The translations under genes and the position numbers were made by a program. The notes below the pieces were generated by a model. It was given only the letters and a program-made list of their open reading frames with translations. It was not told the DNA's origin and did no database searches. A stretch of DNA of 64,000 nt from Fibrobacter sp. UWH6 (GTDB lineage: Bacteria; Fibrobacterota; Fibrobacteria; Fibrobacterales; Fibrobacteraceae): positions 37,439 through 101,438 of the forward strand of contig NZ_FRAX01000016.1 of the NCBI RefSeq assembly GCF_900142465.1, in the 5' to 3' direction. Position 1 is the first letter of the stretch, and each line of letters begins with the position of its first letter. Of the stretch, positions 17,560 to 26,412 are shown piece by piece.

Positions 17560-19254
17560 ATGATTATTGGGTATTTAATAACAATGTGCGTTCTGGCAGC
17601 CATCAACAACGTGCTGCATTTCCGTAACTACGGAAGAAACACGCATCTTTATTCGCTGTTATTCTTCGCTCTATTCATCTGCTGCGCGGGACATTTGCTC
17701 CTGGCTTTGTCTCAGACGGCCGACGGCGCCATTATGGCCGTCAAGATGAGCTATGCAGGTTCTGCATTCCTCCCCTTCTTCTTGTTCTGCGCCATCTTGC
17801 AGGTGTGCCATGTCCGTTTCCAGCAGGCTTATCAGCTGGTACTGTTCCTGCTCAGTTTTGCCATCTTCGGCATGGTCTGCACCATCGGCTACAGCGACCT
17901 CTATTATAAGGATTTTGCCTATGCAGTCGCCAGCGGTGTGGGTAACTATGTAGTACAGAACTACGGCTGGGGTCATGACCTGTTCAACGTCATGCTCCTT
18001 GTCTACCTGGTCGCAAACGTAAGCATTATCGTCCACACCTTCTTCAAGAAGAAGAACGTCTCTTACAAGAGCCTGTTCGCCCTGGCCCTGATCGAAACTT
18101 CCACTATCGCTTCTTTCCTGTTGGCCCGCTTCATGGAAAACGATATGCTGATCATGCCGGCGGTCTATGTATTCGACCAGTTCCTGTTACTGTATATCTG
18201 CGAACGTGTCAAACACTATGACATCAGCGAAAGCGTACTCCGTTCCCTGGAAGCAGGTAACGCCAACGGCTACGCTTCCATTTCTACCAGCGAAAAATTC
18301 CTGGGCGGAAACGAGATCGCCTACAACCATTTCCCCGAATTGCTGGAATGCCGTGTAGACCATACCTTGCCTAACAAACCCGGTGTCGTGCAGTTCTTTA
18401 AGGAATGGGCAAACGAAATTCGCCAGGGTAACGTCATCCACGAAAAGGAATTCGAGACCGGCGACCGGCACTTCAAGTGCACCGTCAAGAAGTCCGGCAA
18501 TTCCGACAGGGATTACGCAACTTTATTCAAAATCGAAGAAGATACGGAATACCACCGCTACGTGCAGATGCTGGGTAGCGACAACAACCGTCTGCAGCAG
18601 TTGGCCAAGAGCAACGCCTCCCAGATTCACGCCATCCAGGAACAGATGATCGTGAACATGGCCAGCATGGTCGAAAGCCGCGACTCCAATACCGGCGGCC
18701 ATATCAAGCGTACCAGCAAGGTTGTGGCCATCCTGACCGAAGAGATGCAGCGAGACCCCAGTTTCAACTTGCCCAAGAAATTCTATGAGGCTCTGATCGT
18801 TGCCGCCCCTATGCATGACATCGGTAAGATCGCCATCGACGACATGATCTTGCGCAAGCCGGGCAAGTTCACCGACGAAGAATACAACATCATGAAGTCC
18901 CATGCCGCCAAGGGCGCCGTCATCGTAGAGAACCTGCTTTCTTCTATCGAAGACCCGTACCTGGTGCAGATTGCCCGTAACGTGGCCCACTACCACCATG
19001 AACGTTTCGACGGAAGTGGCTACCCCCATGGACTGGCCGGGGAACTGATCCCCTTCGAAGCCCGCATCATGGCCGTGGCCGACGTTTACGACGCCCTGGT
19101 CAGTCGCCGTTGCTACAAGGAACGCATGTCTTTCTCCAATGCAAACGAGATTATCATGGGTTCCATGGGTACGCATTTTGACCCCCGCCTCAAGCAAAGC
19201 TTCGTGAACGGCCGCGAAAAGCTGGAAGCTTATTACCGCCAGGTGACCCACTAA
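17560..19254 (+). CDS. HD-GYP cyclic di-GMP phosphodiesterase with 7TM sensor
   Basis: A 564-residue protein. Seven hydrophobic segments fill the first 215 residues (histidine-kinase-type 7TM sensor), a PAS-like middle follows (residues about 225-330), and the C-terminal 190 residues are an HD-GYP domain: SRDSNTGGHIKR, PMHDIGKIAIDD with the HD pair, HHERFDGSGYPHGLAG with the GYP motif, and ADVYDAL. All metal ligands appear intact, so it should hydrolyse cyclic di-GMP. The ATG at 17560 has AGGAAG about eight bases before it; the codon at 17554 is TTG. It follows two diguanylate cyclases, but a 120-base gap with its own hairpin (about 17458-17481) suggests a separate promoter. Confidence 0.9.
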   Translation: MIIGYLITMCVLAAINNVLHFRNYGRNTHLYSLLFFALFICCAGHLLLALSQTADGAIMAVKMSYAGSAFLPFFLFCAILQVCHVRFQQAYQLVLFLLSFAIFGMVCTIGYSDLYYKDFAYAVASGVGNYVVQNYGWGHDLFNVMLLVYLVANVSIIVHTFFKKKNVSYKSLFALALIETSTIASFLLARFMENDMLIMPAVYVFDQFLLLYICERVKHYDISESVLRSLEAGNANGYASISTSEKFLGGNEIAYNHFPELLECRVDHTLPNKPGVVQFFKEWANEIRQGNVIHEKEFETGDRHFKCTVKKSGNSDRDYATLFKIEEDTEYHRYVQMLGSDNNRLQQLAKSNASQIHAIQEQMIVNMASMVESRDSNTGGHIKRTSKVVAILTEEMQRDPSFNLPKKFYEALIVAAPMHDIGKIAIDDMILRKPGKFTDEEYNIMKSHAAKGAVIVENLLSSIEDPYLVQIARNVAHYHHERFDGSGYPHGLAGELIPFEARIMAVADVYDALVSRRCYKERMSFSNANEIIMGSMGTHFDPRLKQSFVNGREKLEAYYRQVTH

Positions 19255-19269
19255 GCTAAATTTGGGTCC

Positions 19270-19755
19270 ATGATAAACACCACTCTCTGCTATATCGAAC
19301 AGGACGACAAGTACCTGCTGCTCCACCGCGTCAAGAAAAAGAACGACATCAATAAGGACAAGTGGATCGGCATCGGCGGAAAGTTCGAGGAGTGGGAATC
19401 CCCCGAAGACTGCATCAAGCGCGAAGCCCTGGAAGAAACCGGGCTTACCCTGGTGCGCCCCAAGTATCGCGGTATCGTAACCTTCATTAGCGATGGCATG
19501 GACCAGACGGAATTCATGCACCTTTTTACCGCCACCCAATGGACTGGCGAAATCAAGGAATGCGACGAAGGTAATCTGGAATGGGTTCCCAAGGCCGACG
19601 TGGCGAAACTCCCCCACTGGGACGGCGACCTGATATTCCTGGCCCTTCTAGAAAGAGGTGAACCCTTCTTCAGCTTAAAGCTGACCTACAAAGGCAGCAC
19701 CCTGACCGAAGCCCTCCTAAACGAAGCCCCCGTAAAAGTCGAAGACTTTATTTAA
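19270..19755 (+). CDS. Nudix hydrolase, MutT/8-oxo-dGTPase-like
   Basis: A 161-residue protein with a complete Nudix box: GGKFEEWESPEDCIKREALE followed by ETGL (G x5 E x7 REUxEExGU). The LLLHRVKKKNDINKDKWIGI segment before the box is like that of 8-oxo-dGTP diphosphatases of the MutT/MTH1 type, which clean oxidised nucleotides. It starts 15 bases after the HD-GYP gene and is probably co-transcribed with it. Substrate is inferred from similarity only. Its 3' end borders the terminator repeat array. Confidence 0.85.
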   Translation: MINTTLCYIEQDDKYLLLHRVKKKNDINKDKWIGIGGKFEEWESPEDCIKREALEETGLTLVRPKYRGIVTFISDGMDQTEFMHLFTATQWTGEIKECDEGNLEWVPKADVAKLPHWDGDLIFLALLERGEPFFSLKLTYKGSTLTEALLNEAPVKVEDFI

Positions 19756-19981
19756 AAAATCGTCGCGGAGCGACTACCACTTTGCCAGGGCAGCCCTCAT
19801 TAAAATTCGTCGCGAAGCGACTACCACTTTGCCAGGGCAGCCCTCATTTAAAAATCGTCGCGGAGCGACTACCACTTTGCCAGGGCAGCCCTCATTTAAA
19901 ATCGTCGCGGAGCGACTACCACTTTGCCAGGGCAGCCCTCATTTAAAAATCGTCGCGAAGCGACTACCACTTTGCCAGGGC
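19754..19981 (-). repeat. Five tandem copies of a gene-end plus terminator unit
   Basis: Units of 47-48 bases start (CGTCGC) at 19761, 19808, 19856, 19903 and 19951. On the minus strand each unit reads through the last codons of the lptE-like gene (CTG GCA AAG TGG TAG), then the hairpin GTCGC TCC/TTC GCGAC and a T run, an intrinsic terminator. The copy at 19951 is the real gene end; the other four lie downstream. Each downstream copy also contains a tiny ATG-to-TAG frame of eight codons. Copies differ in only one or two positions, so the expansion is recent. Confidence 0.9.
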
Positions 19982-20470
19982 GTTGGTGATGATCAGGTCT
20001 TGGAGTTTTTCGATGGCTCTTGTCTGACCGTGGCGGTCTTCGGTTTCGTTGGCCTGAACGTCGTAGGTTCCTTCGGCAGACAGAGACTTGTTTTCGTAGA
20101 TGATTCGTTCCTTGACGTTGTCGTAGAACTTGACCCCGACGCGGATCGTTACGCGGTAAGATTCCACATCGCTGTTGCTGTTATAGTCCATGGGCTTGTT
20201 GGTATAAGACAGCAGGGTCACCTCGAAGTCGGCATTGGCCTCGGACTTGATAACGCGAACGCCACCGGCATTCTTCTTGAACATATCTACGACAGCGGTA
20301 TAGATGTCGTTTGCCAGCACCGGATCCAGAGTCTTATCGTCAACTTCATGGATGTTCACCGTCTTGATATGACTGGGAAGCGTACTCGCAGTAAAGCTAT
20401 AACACCCCGACAGAACCGTCAGGGTGCATAGCCACAAAAAAGCTAGAGCGACTTTCAGGCAATACTTCAT
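19964..20470 (-). CDS. LptE-like LPS-assembly lipoprotein
   Basis: A 168-residue lipoprotein: signal peptide with lipobox LSGC (Cys22), then YSFTASTLPSHIKTVNIHEV, a conserved opening of the LptE/LPS-assembly lipoprotein family, followed by alternating strands. LptE plugs LptD in the outer membrane during lipopolysaccharide insertion. The length fits. No lptD is in the window, so the call relies on the N-terminal pattern. The stop codon lies inside the last unit of the repeat array that carries its terminator. Confidence 0.65.
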   Translation of the reverse strand: MKYCLKVALAFLWLCTLTVLSGCYSFTASTLPSHIKTVNIHEVDDKTLDPVLANDIYTAVVDMFKKNAGGVRVIKSEANADFEVTLLSYTNKPMDYNSNSDVESYRVTIRVGVKFYDNVKERIIYENKSLSAEGTYDVQANETEDRHGQTRAIEKLQDLIITNALAKW

Positions 20471-20495
20471 CGCTCTTAAATTTAGTTAAAACAAC

Positions 20496-21953
20496 CTACT
20501 TTACAGAGAATATCCTGTTTAGAGCGCCGTTTTTCACAATGTACAAGCCCTTGTTAAGGTTCATGGAATTCAGTCGAGTCTGAATTTCACCGGGGCGAGA
20601 ATTGAGCTTACATACAAAAGCCCCTTTCAAGTTGTACACGCGGAACGAGGTTTCGCTAGACAGCATAAGACGGTTCTTGGCCAAGCCCACCTCGTCAGAA
20701 GTAACTTCGGTCAGCTTGACATTATCGATGAACACAGATCCTGTGGCAAGACCAGCATTAATGGAAATACGGCCATTTTCATCGGTAGGTTCGTTCATGG
20801 TGAACATGATTTCATAAGTCTTGGATGTTGTGCCAAGGTCGAAGGTGGCGGCTTCGCCCAGGTAGCTGGTCCACGGGTCCGTATCCTTTTCCAGGTTCAC
20901 TTCGAGAGTTCTTGCGACGGAAGCATAGGCATCAAAGGTCAGCTTGTAGCTCTTGCCCTTTTCGTAATGCATGCCGTTCTGAATCACCTGTACGTCGTAG
21001 GCGTTGGCACCCACCTTGGTCACATTGATTTCGCCCTTGCCTTCGTTAAACTTGAAAGTACCGTCACCGCTATGAACGGTCAGAGACCAACCAGCCAACT
21101 TCAGGGAATCAGAGAAAGTACCGTTGAAAACGGTATCCCTATTGGTGGGAACCACGATCGGTTCAGCCACGCCATCCAGGGAGTATTGCTTCACGAAATT
21201 CCAGATGTCGGAAACATCGGCCTTGGACGGGCTATGACCACGGCCCTGAAGTTTCAGGTGCTTGATATAGACGCCATCATCGCAGGGGCCCCAACTGTAA
21301 AGGGTTGCCCGGTTTTCGCTATTGGGATAGTTTTCCGTGACTTCGGCCTGAGCCGGGCAGTTAAACTGGTCACGATAATTCTTCAGGAAACTTTCCAGCG
21401 AGCTATACTGCAACACATCGTCATTGGTTCCGTGAGGGTGGAAAATGGGAACCGGGCGCATGGCCTTGGACGCACCATACACATTGGGGCCGGAACAGGG
21501 AGCGAAAGCGGCGATCTTGTCGGCAATCTTGCTCATGGCGTGGTAAGTAAACATACCTCCCATAGAGAAACCGGAAAGGTAGACGCGCTTGGTATCGATA
21601 TCGTAATCCTTGACCATCTGGTTAATAATTTCGGTCACCCACTTGGTATCCTTATCGCCCTGGATATCCCAGGTAGACATTCCCGTACCGCCTCTAGGGT
21701 ACACCACCACGAAACCAGCCGTATCGGCCACAGTTTCCCAGTGGGTCATATCCTGCTGGTAATTGGGATCCTGGTCCATGCCGTGCAGCGAAAGAAGCAG
21801 CGGGCTCTTCGGCGCCAGATTCGACGGGGCGTACACATGGATGTTGCGCCCGGAAACAGACACCTTCTTATAGTCATTCAGGGATTTTCCGCCTCCACCC
21901 CACTGGGCGAAAGAAACGGTTGCGGCAATCATTAGCAGGGGAAGAATTCTCAT
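20496..21953 (-). CDS. Secreted CE1-type esterase with carbohydrate-binding module
   Basis: A 485-residue secreted enzyme. After the signal peptide (ILPLLMIAATVSFA, cut before QWGGGG) comes an alpha/beta hydrolase of the feruloyl/acetylxylan esterase type: SPLLLSLHGMDQDP, nucleophile motif GFSMGGM, and a late His in GRGHSPS. Residues about 275-415 (NGTFSDSLKLAGWSLTVHSG to GSVFIDNVKL) are a CBM4/9-like binding module. The last 70 residues (FRVYNLKGAFVCKLN, GLYIVKNGALNRIFSVK) are the usual Fibrobacter C-terminal tail. It probably removes acyl side groups from xylan. AAAGGAG precedes the ATG at 21953. Confidence 0.85.
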   Translation of the reverse strand: MRILPLLMIAATVSFAQWGGGGKSLNDYKKVSVSGRNIHVYAPSNLAPKSPLLLSLHGMDQDPNYQQDMTHWETVADTAGFVVVYPRGGTGMSTWDIQGDKDTKWVTEIINQMVKDYDIDTKRVYLSGFSMGGMFTYHAMSKIADKIAAFAPCSGPNVYGASKAMRPVPIFHPHGTNDDVLQYSSLESFLKNYRDQFNCPAQAEVTENYPNSENRATLYSWGPCDDGVYIKHLKLQGRGHSPSKADVSDIWNFVKQYSLDGVAEPIVVPTNRDTVFNGTFSDSLKLAGWSLTVHSGDGTFKFNEGKGEINVTKVGANAYDVQVIQNGMHYEKGKSYKLTFDAYASVARTLEVNLEKDTDPWTSYLGEAATFDLGTTSKTYEIMFTMNEPTDENGRISINAGLATGSVFIDNVKLTEVTSDEVGLAKNRLMLSSETSFRVYNLKGAFVCKLNSRPGEIQTRLNSMNLNKGLYIVKNGALNRIFSVK

Positions 21954-21977
21954 TTTTTGCACTCCTTTTAAATTCCC

Positions 21978-21992
21978 ATTCCAATTTGGAAT
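21978..21992. promoter_or_regulatory. Palindrome between divergent esterase genes
   Basis: ATTCCAA T TTGGAAT is a perfect 7-base inverted repeat around one base, 25 bases upstream of the CE1-type gene's ATG and about 105 upstream of the SGNH gene. A copy with one mismatch lies at 4106-4120 in another divergent promoter region. An operator role is inferred. Confidence 0.4.
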
Positions 21993-22096
21993 ATATATGT
22001 GGGCATTCAAATTATTACTGCTACCTATAAAAAAATGATGTAAACCTCAACAACACCGCAGCCATTTTTTATTTTCTGTTTCGTATGAGGATTTCT

Positions 22097-23065
22097 ATGG
22101 ATTTAAGACAACTTACCACCATCGCCGCCATCTCGATTTTCACGGCATCTGGAGCCTTCGCCACAAAGGTGGCCTGCGTCGGCAACAGCATCACATTCGG
22201 ATACGGCTTAAACTGGGACGAAAAAACATATCCGCAAAACCTGCAGATTATGCTAGGCGATGACTTCGAAGTGGGAAACTTCGGGCATTCCGGTATGATG
22301 TTCCATAAAAAATCTAACGAATCCTACTGGACGTCCCCCAAATTCAAGGAAGCCTACGAATTCCAGCCCGACATCGTGGTCATTGAACTGGGAACCAACG
22401 ACAGCAAGTATTTCCACGACGGTGCAGGAAGTTCCACGGGGTACAACTACTACGCCTACGATTCCAAGGGCTATTCCCGGGCAGACCTCCTGGACGAAAT
22501 GAAGAAGGACTACGAGGCCCTTATCGACACCTTCGCCCACCAGCCCCAGGCCCCCACCATTTACGCCACCCTGCAGCCCTACGCCAACAACTGGGACTGG
22601 TTCATTACAGACACCGTTATCGTGAACGTCATCAACCCCCTGATCAAGGAAGTGGCCACCAACAAGGGCGTACAACTCATCGACCTCCACGAATCCTTCA
22701 ATAAGCCGGAATGGCTGCTGGATGACAACGTCCACCCCAATGCCAATGGGGCATACGAACTGGCAGCCATTATTGCGAAATCAATCAGACCGGCCAGCGG
22801 CAACGAAACACCCGCCAACAGTTCCAATTCGGCAGACATTTCCAGCAGTTCCTCTGCAAATAACGTATCGGACAACGAAGAAACAGGAATTTTGCACGAG
22901 ACCACGGCCTTAAAAACCTACACCGGAGACGTCTCTATTTTTGATTTGAATGGGAATTACATCAAAAAGGTATACGCAAACGGTTCTTTAGACATAAAGA
23001 TTGGCCATAAAGGAACGTTTATTGTGAAAGCGGGACGGAATACGCAGAAAATTATCCTAAAATAA
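22097..23065 (+). CDS. Secreted SGNH/GDSL-family esterase
   Basis: A 322-residue secreted hydrolase. Signal peptide TIAAISIFTASGAFA; block I ACVGNSITFGYG with the nucleophile Ser in GNSIT; block III IELGTNDSKYF; block V LLDDNVHPNANG with the Asp/His pair. A Ser-rich linker (residues about 235-260) leads to a C-terminal tail VSIFDLNGNYIKKVYANGSL like that of other secreted proteins here. SGNH proteins of this type in fibre-degrading bacteria deacetylate xylan or other polysaccharides. The ATG at 22097 is preceded by GAGGA; the one at 22085 lacks a site. It diverges from the CE1-type gene, and both may be regulated together. Confidence 0.85.
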   Translation: MDLRQLTTIAAISIFTASGAFATKVACVGNSITFGYGLNWDEKTYPQNLQIMLGDDFEVGNFGHSGMMFHKKSNESYWTSPKFKEAYEFQPDIVVIELGTNDSKYFHDGAGSSTGYNYYAYDSKGYSRADLLDEMKKDYEALIDTFAHQPQAPTIYATLQPYANNWDWFITDTVIVNVINPLIKEVATNKGVQLIDLHESFNKPEWLLDDNVHPNANGAYELAAIIAKSIRPASGNETPANSSNSADISSSSSANNVSDNEETGILHETTALKTYTGDVSIFDLNGNYIKKVYANGSLDIKIGHKGTFIVKAGRNTQKIILK

Positions 23066-23110
23066 TTGCTATTATTACATCCGAAAATTTTTATCTAACC
23101 GAGGCATAAA

Positions 23111-24397
23111 ATGCTTGACATTAAGAAGATCCGCGAAAATCCGGAATATTATATTGCTGAAACCGAAAAGAAGTATACTACCGTGAGCCTGCGCGATGTT
23201 CTCGCCATCGACGAAGAACGCCGCCCCCTCCTCACCGAAGTGGAACGCCTCAAGAGCGAACGTAACGCTCAGTCCAAGCTCATTGGTGAACTGAAGAAGA
23301 AGGGCGAAAATGCCGACGCCGCCCAGGCCGCTACCCGCGAACTGGGCAACAAGATCGACGAAATGGACAAGAAGCTGAAGGATCTGGAATACAAGCAGAC
23401 CGAAATGCTCATGCACGTCCCCAACATCGCTCCCCGCTCCATCGAAGGTAAGGACTCCAGCGACAATAAGGTCGAAAAGGACGGTCCGATTCCTTTCGAC
23501 TACTACACCAAGAACGATGACTTCGCCCGCGTCGACCACAAGACCCTCGGCGAACGTCTTGGCATTTTCGACTTTGAACGTGGCGCAAAGATTTCCGGTT
23601 CCGGCTTCCCGGTCTACCGCGGTCTCGGTTCCCGCCTGGAACGCGCCCTCATCCAGTTCTTCCTGGACGAACACCAGAAGGCTGGCTTCGAAGAATTCAC
23701 TCCTCCGTACCTGGTAACCCGTAACACCATGCGTGGTACCGGTCAGCTCCCCAAGTTCGAAGAAGACATGTACCGCTGCGACAAGGATGACGACCTGTTC
23801 CTCATTCCGACCGCAGAAGTTCCTCTGACCAACCTGTACTCTGGCGAAGTGATTCCCGAATCCGAACTGCCCAAGCGCATTTGCGCCTACTCCGCTTGCT
23901 TCCGTCGTGAAGCAGGTTCCTACGGTAAGGACACCCGCGGCCTTCTCCGTCTCCACCAGTTCAACAAGGTTGAAATGGTTTACTTCGCTCATCCGGAACA
24001 CTCCTACGAAGATCACGAAGAACTGACCCGCTTTGGCGAAATGCTTTTGGAAAAGCTGGGCCTCCCCTACCACCGTCTGGCACTCTGCAAGGGCGACCTC
24101 GGCTTTGGTGCAGCAAAGTGCTACGACCTGGAAGTCTATGCTCCGGTGGAAAAGAAGTGGCTCGAAGTTTCTTCCTGCTCCAACTTCGAAGACTACCAGG
24201 CACGTCGCGCAGGCATCAAGACCAAGATCAACGGCAAGAACACCTTCATCCACACCTTGAACGGTTCTGGCCTTGCTACTCCTCGCGTGATGGTTGGCAT
24301 CTGCGACAACTACCAGCAGAAGGACGGCTCCCTGTTGATTCCTGAAGTGCTGCGTCCCTACATGGGCGGCATGGAAAAGATTGAGCCTAAGAAGTAA
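23111..24397 (+). CDS. serS: Serine-tRNA ligase
   Basis: Charges tRNA(Ser) in the cytoplasm. The 428-residue protein begins with MLDIKKIRENPEYY and a long antiparallel coiled-coil arm (residues about 30-100), the hallmark of SerRS, then class II motifs: motif 2 region FRREAGSYGKDTRGLLRLHQ, and motif 3 NGSGLATPRVMVGICDN. Length is typical. A terminator hairpin follows at 24420. Confidence 0.97.
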   Translation: MLDIKKIRENPEYYIAETEKKYTTVSLRDVLAIDEERRPLLTEVERLKSERNAQSKLIGELKKKGENADAAQAATRELGNKIDEMDKKLKDLEYKQTEMLMHVPNIAPRSIEGKDSSDNKVEKDGPIPFDYYTKNDDFARVDHKTLGERLGIFDFERGAKISGSGFPVYRGLGSRLERALIQFFLDEHQKAGFEEFTPPYLVTRNTMRGTGQLPKFEEDMYRCDKDDDLFLIPTAEVPLTNLYSGEVIPESELPKRICAYSACFRREAGSYGKDTRGLLRLHQFNKVEMVYFAHPEHSYEDHEELTRFGEMLLEKLGLPYHRLALCKGDLGFGAAKCYDLEVYAPVEKKWLEVSSCSNFEDYQARRAGIKTKINGKNTFIHTLNGSGLATPRVMVGICDNYQQKDGSLLIPEVLRPYMGGMEKIEPKK

Positions 24398-24419
24398 TCA
24401 CTTCGTTAGACCAATTTAC

Positions 24420-24456
24420 AAAGGCGAAATTCCCTAGGGAGTTCCGCTTTTGTTTT
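24420..24456 (+). terminator. Intrinsic terminator after serS
   Basis: AAAGGCGAAATTCCC pairs imperfectly with GGGAGTTCCGCTTTT and a T-rich tail follows. Confidence 0.7.
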
Positions 24457-24594
24457 GTAAAAAAAACACAAATAAAATCGTTTTTTGTTGATAAATGCTA
24501 CAAAAAAGCCCGTAATGTTTTTTTTCTTCTCCGTAACCTCGAAAAAAAGCAAATTATATGCTAAATTGTAGCTCAAACTAATTAAGGAGTATAT

Positions 24595-25869
24595 ATGAAT
24601 TTCAAACTCGTTTCCGTTGCTGCAGCTCTTGCAGTTTCCGCAGCCGTCGCTCAGGACTATGACGACGAATATGAAGAAGCAGCCCCCGCCGCTGCCGAAG
24701 AACAGGCTGAAGCCGCTCCGGCACCTGCTCCGGCACCCGCAGCTCCCGCTGTAGAAGATTCCTGGGACAAGACTGCAGAAGCAGCTCCCGCACAGGCAGC
24801 CGCAGCTCCTGCAACCGGTTTCAACGTTCTGCATGCCAATGCCTATAACGCTGTAGGCAACGAAGCTGCTGCAGCTACCATCAATGGCGATATGTCTATG
24901 CCTCACAAGATGGCAGGCCGTACCCTCTTGTACGTTCAGCCGTCTGCAAGAGAAGGCGTTGTCTCTCTCGCTAGCGGTGGCATGACCTACTTGATGCAGT
25001 ACACCAACAACGGCGGCCCCGCAATGCTCACCGCCGGTATCGCAACTGGTGGCCTCGGTGTTACCGTTGATTTGGCTCTGAGCAAGACCTTCACCTCCCA
25101 CGAAGTTTCCACTCAGGCAGGCACCGCTGAATCTGACGCCTCTACCACCGGCGCAGGCGACAACATCGGCGTGAACTTCTCTATGAACCTGGGCGCATTG
25201 GAATTCGGCGCACACGCATTCTGGGAAACCTTCCAGGATGAAACCGACACCGAAAACGATCAGACTGAAGTCGACCGCGACTATTGGGATATCGGAATTT
25301 CTGCCGTCGTTTCTAACGCACCTTCCGCCAAGAGCCTCGCCTGGTCTGCAGGTCTTTCTCTCATCCGCCATGCAAGCACCGAAGAAACCTCTACCGGAAA
25401 CCAGTCTACCGAAGTCACCAACCCGGAATCCAGATTCACAATCACCCCCAACTTCAACCTTGCATTCCCCGTTGCAAGCGTAGCTAACGCTCAGCTGTTC
25501 CTCGGTACCAACACCTACCTCCCCATCGTGATGTACGATGAAATCAAGGATGATGACTCCAAGAACAACCGTTCTGAATTCGGTCTCTACACTACCCCCA
25601 ACATGCTGGCAGAAATCACCCTGAACGACAACTGGATGTTCTTCGGTGGCGCAAGCTTCACTTGGGTCATCTTCGACCGTCTCGGCGAAGAAAACAAGGC
25701 TAACCTCCATACCGAAGACGATTCCACCATTCGTCTTGCAACTTCCACTGCATACGCAAACGCTGGTGCTCGTTTCTCCTTCAAGAACTTCGTCCTCGAA
25801 GCTTCTGTTAGCCAGACCAGTTCCCTGGATAACTTCGCAGGAAACCTGGGTGCCTTCATCCACTTCTAA
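24595..25869 (+). CDS. Outer-membrane beta-barrel protein with Ala/Pro/Glu-rich leader
   Basis: A 424-residue exported protein: signal peptide FKLVSVAAALAVSAAVA, then an acidic and Ala/Pro-rich stretch (residues 20-80) that probably spans the periplasm or peptidoglycan, then about 330 residues of amphipathic strands ending NLGAFIHF with a terminal Phe, as in outer-membrane barrels. Codon use is strongly biased to CC/GC-ending codons as in other highly expressed genes here, and AAGGAG precedes the ATG, so it may be abundant. No specific family recognised. A lipoprotein gene follows after 12 bases. Confidence 0.7.
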   Translation: MNFKLVSVAAALAVSAAVAQDYDDEYEEAAPAAAEEQAEAAPAPAPAPAAPAVEDSWDKTAEAAPAQAAAAPATGFNVLHANAYNAVGNEAAAATINGDMSMPHKMAGRTLLYVQPSAREGVVSLASGGMTYLMQYTNNGGPAMLTAGIATGGLGVTVDLALSKTFTSHEVSTQAGTAESDASTTGAGDNIGVNFSMNLGALEFGAHAFWETFQDETDTENDQTEVDRDYWDIGISAVVSNAPSAKSLAWSAGLSLIRHASTEETSTGNQSTEVTNPESRFTITPNFNLAFPVASVANAQLFLGTNTYLPIVMYDEIKDDDSKNNRSEFGLYTTPNMLAEITLNDNWMFFGGASFTWVIFDRLGEENKANLHTEDDSTIRLATSTAYANAGARFSFKNFVLEASVSQTSSLDNFAGNLGAFIHF

Positions 25870-25881
25870 TTTGAGGTTGTC

Positions 25882-26316
25882 ATGAAAGTTCTCGTAACAA
25901 TCGCTGTCGCCACCGCCATGGCCGCCTTCGTTGGCTGCTCCGGTGATGGTGATGTGTCCAAGGCCTCCGGCAACTTCCAGGAAACCATTCCTAGCAGTCC
26001 TACCGAAGACGTCCCTGCAGCAGGTGACGAAGATTTTGACGGCGGAAGCAACGCAAATTTCGTCAACTGCAGTGCAAACGGTGAAGACTTCTCCATTTGC
26101 GTCGAAGCCTCTGAAGAAATCTACAACCAGTACGGTGCCTTCTGCGAAGCATTCGAAGGAAGCAAGGGTTCTGGTAAGTGCACCAACAAGGGCAGCAAGT
26201 CCTGCCAAATCAAAGGTGCCACTGTATACGTAGGTGGTGAAGCAGCCGAATCCTCCTGCGCAGAACTCGAATTGATTGTAAACGCAGTAATTTCCGGCCT
26301 ATACGATTGGGAATAA
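25882..26316 (+). CDS. Small Cys-containing lipoprotein
   Basis: A 144-residue lipoprotein: signal peptide ending AAFVGC (Cys19), an acidic low-complexity stretch, and then about 90 residues with seven Cys (for example NCSANGEDFSICVEASE, GKCTNKGSKSCQIKG, SSCAELE) that could form disulfides outside the cytoplasm. It follows the barrel gene closely and ends before a terminator, so the two form an operon. Family and function unknown; a partner role with the barrel is a guess. Confidence 0.65.
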   Translation: MKVLVTIAVATAMAAFVGCSGDGDVSKASGNFQETIPSSPTEDVPAAGDEDFDGGSNANFVNCSANGEDFSICVEASEEIYNQYGAFCEAFEGSKGSGKCTNKGSKSCQIKGATVYVGGEAAESSCAELELIVNAVISGLYDWE

Positions 26317-26349
26317 GTATTTTACTTTAAATCGAATCGTTTAAACGTC

Positions 26350-26387
26350 AAAAATGGGACTGGTGAAAACCGGTTCCATTTTTTTTG
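26350..26387 (+). terminator. Intrinsic terminator after the lipoprotein gene
   Basis: AAAATGGGACTGG pairs with CCGGTTCCATTTT around TGAAAA, followed by a long T run. Confidence 0.85.
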
Positions 26388-26412
26388 TGCAATCTTTTCT
26401 AAAATTAGGCCC

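Noticed and set aside
19754..19981. CRISPR array
   Set aside because: The units are contiguous with no unique spacers and no cas genes are nearby; they are copies of a gene end and terminator.
19829..20431. An open frame with repeated PGQPSFK-like units over the tandem array
   Set aside because: It arises from the 47-48 base repeats and continues antisense to the lptE-like gene; no start signal.
24406..26208. A 600-codon open frame antisense to the barrel and lipoprotein genes
   Set aside because: Its Cys/Gly-rich composition is the reverse of Ala/Pro/Glu codons; both sense genes have signal peptides and ribosome sites.
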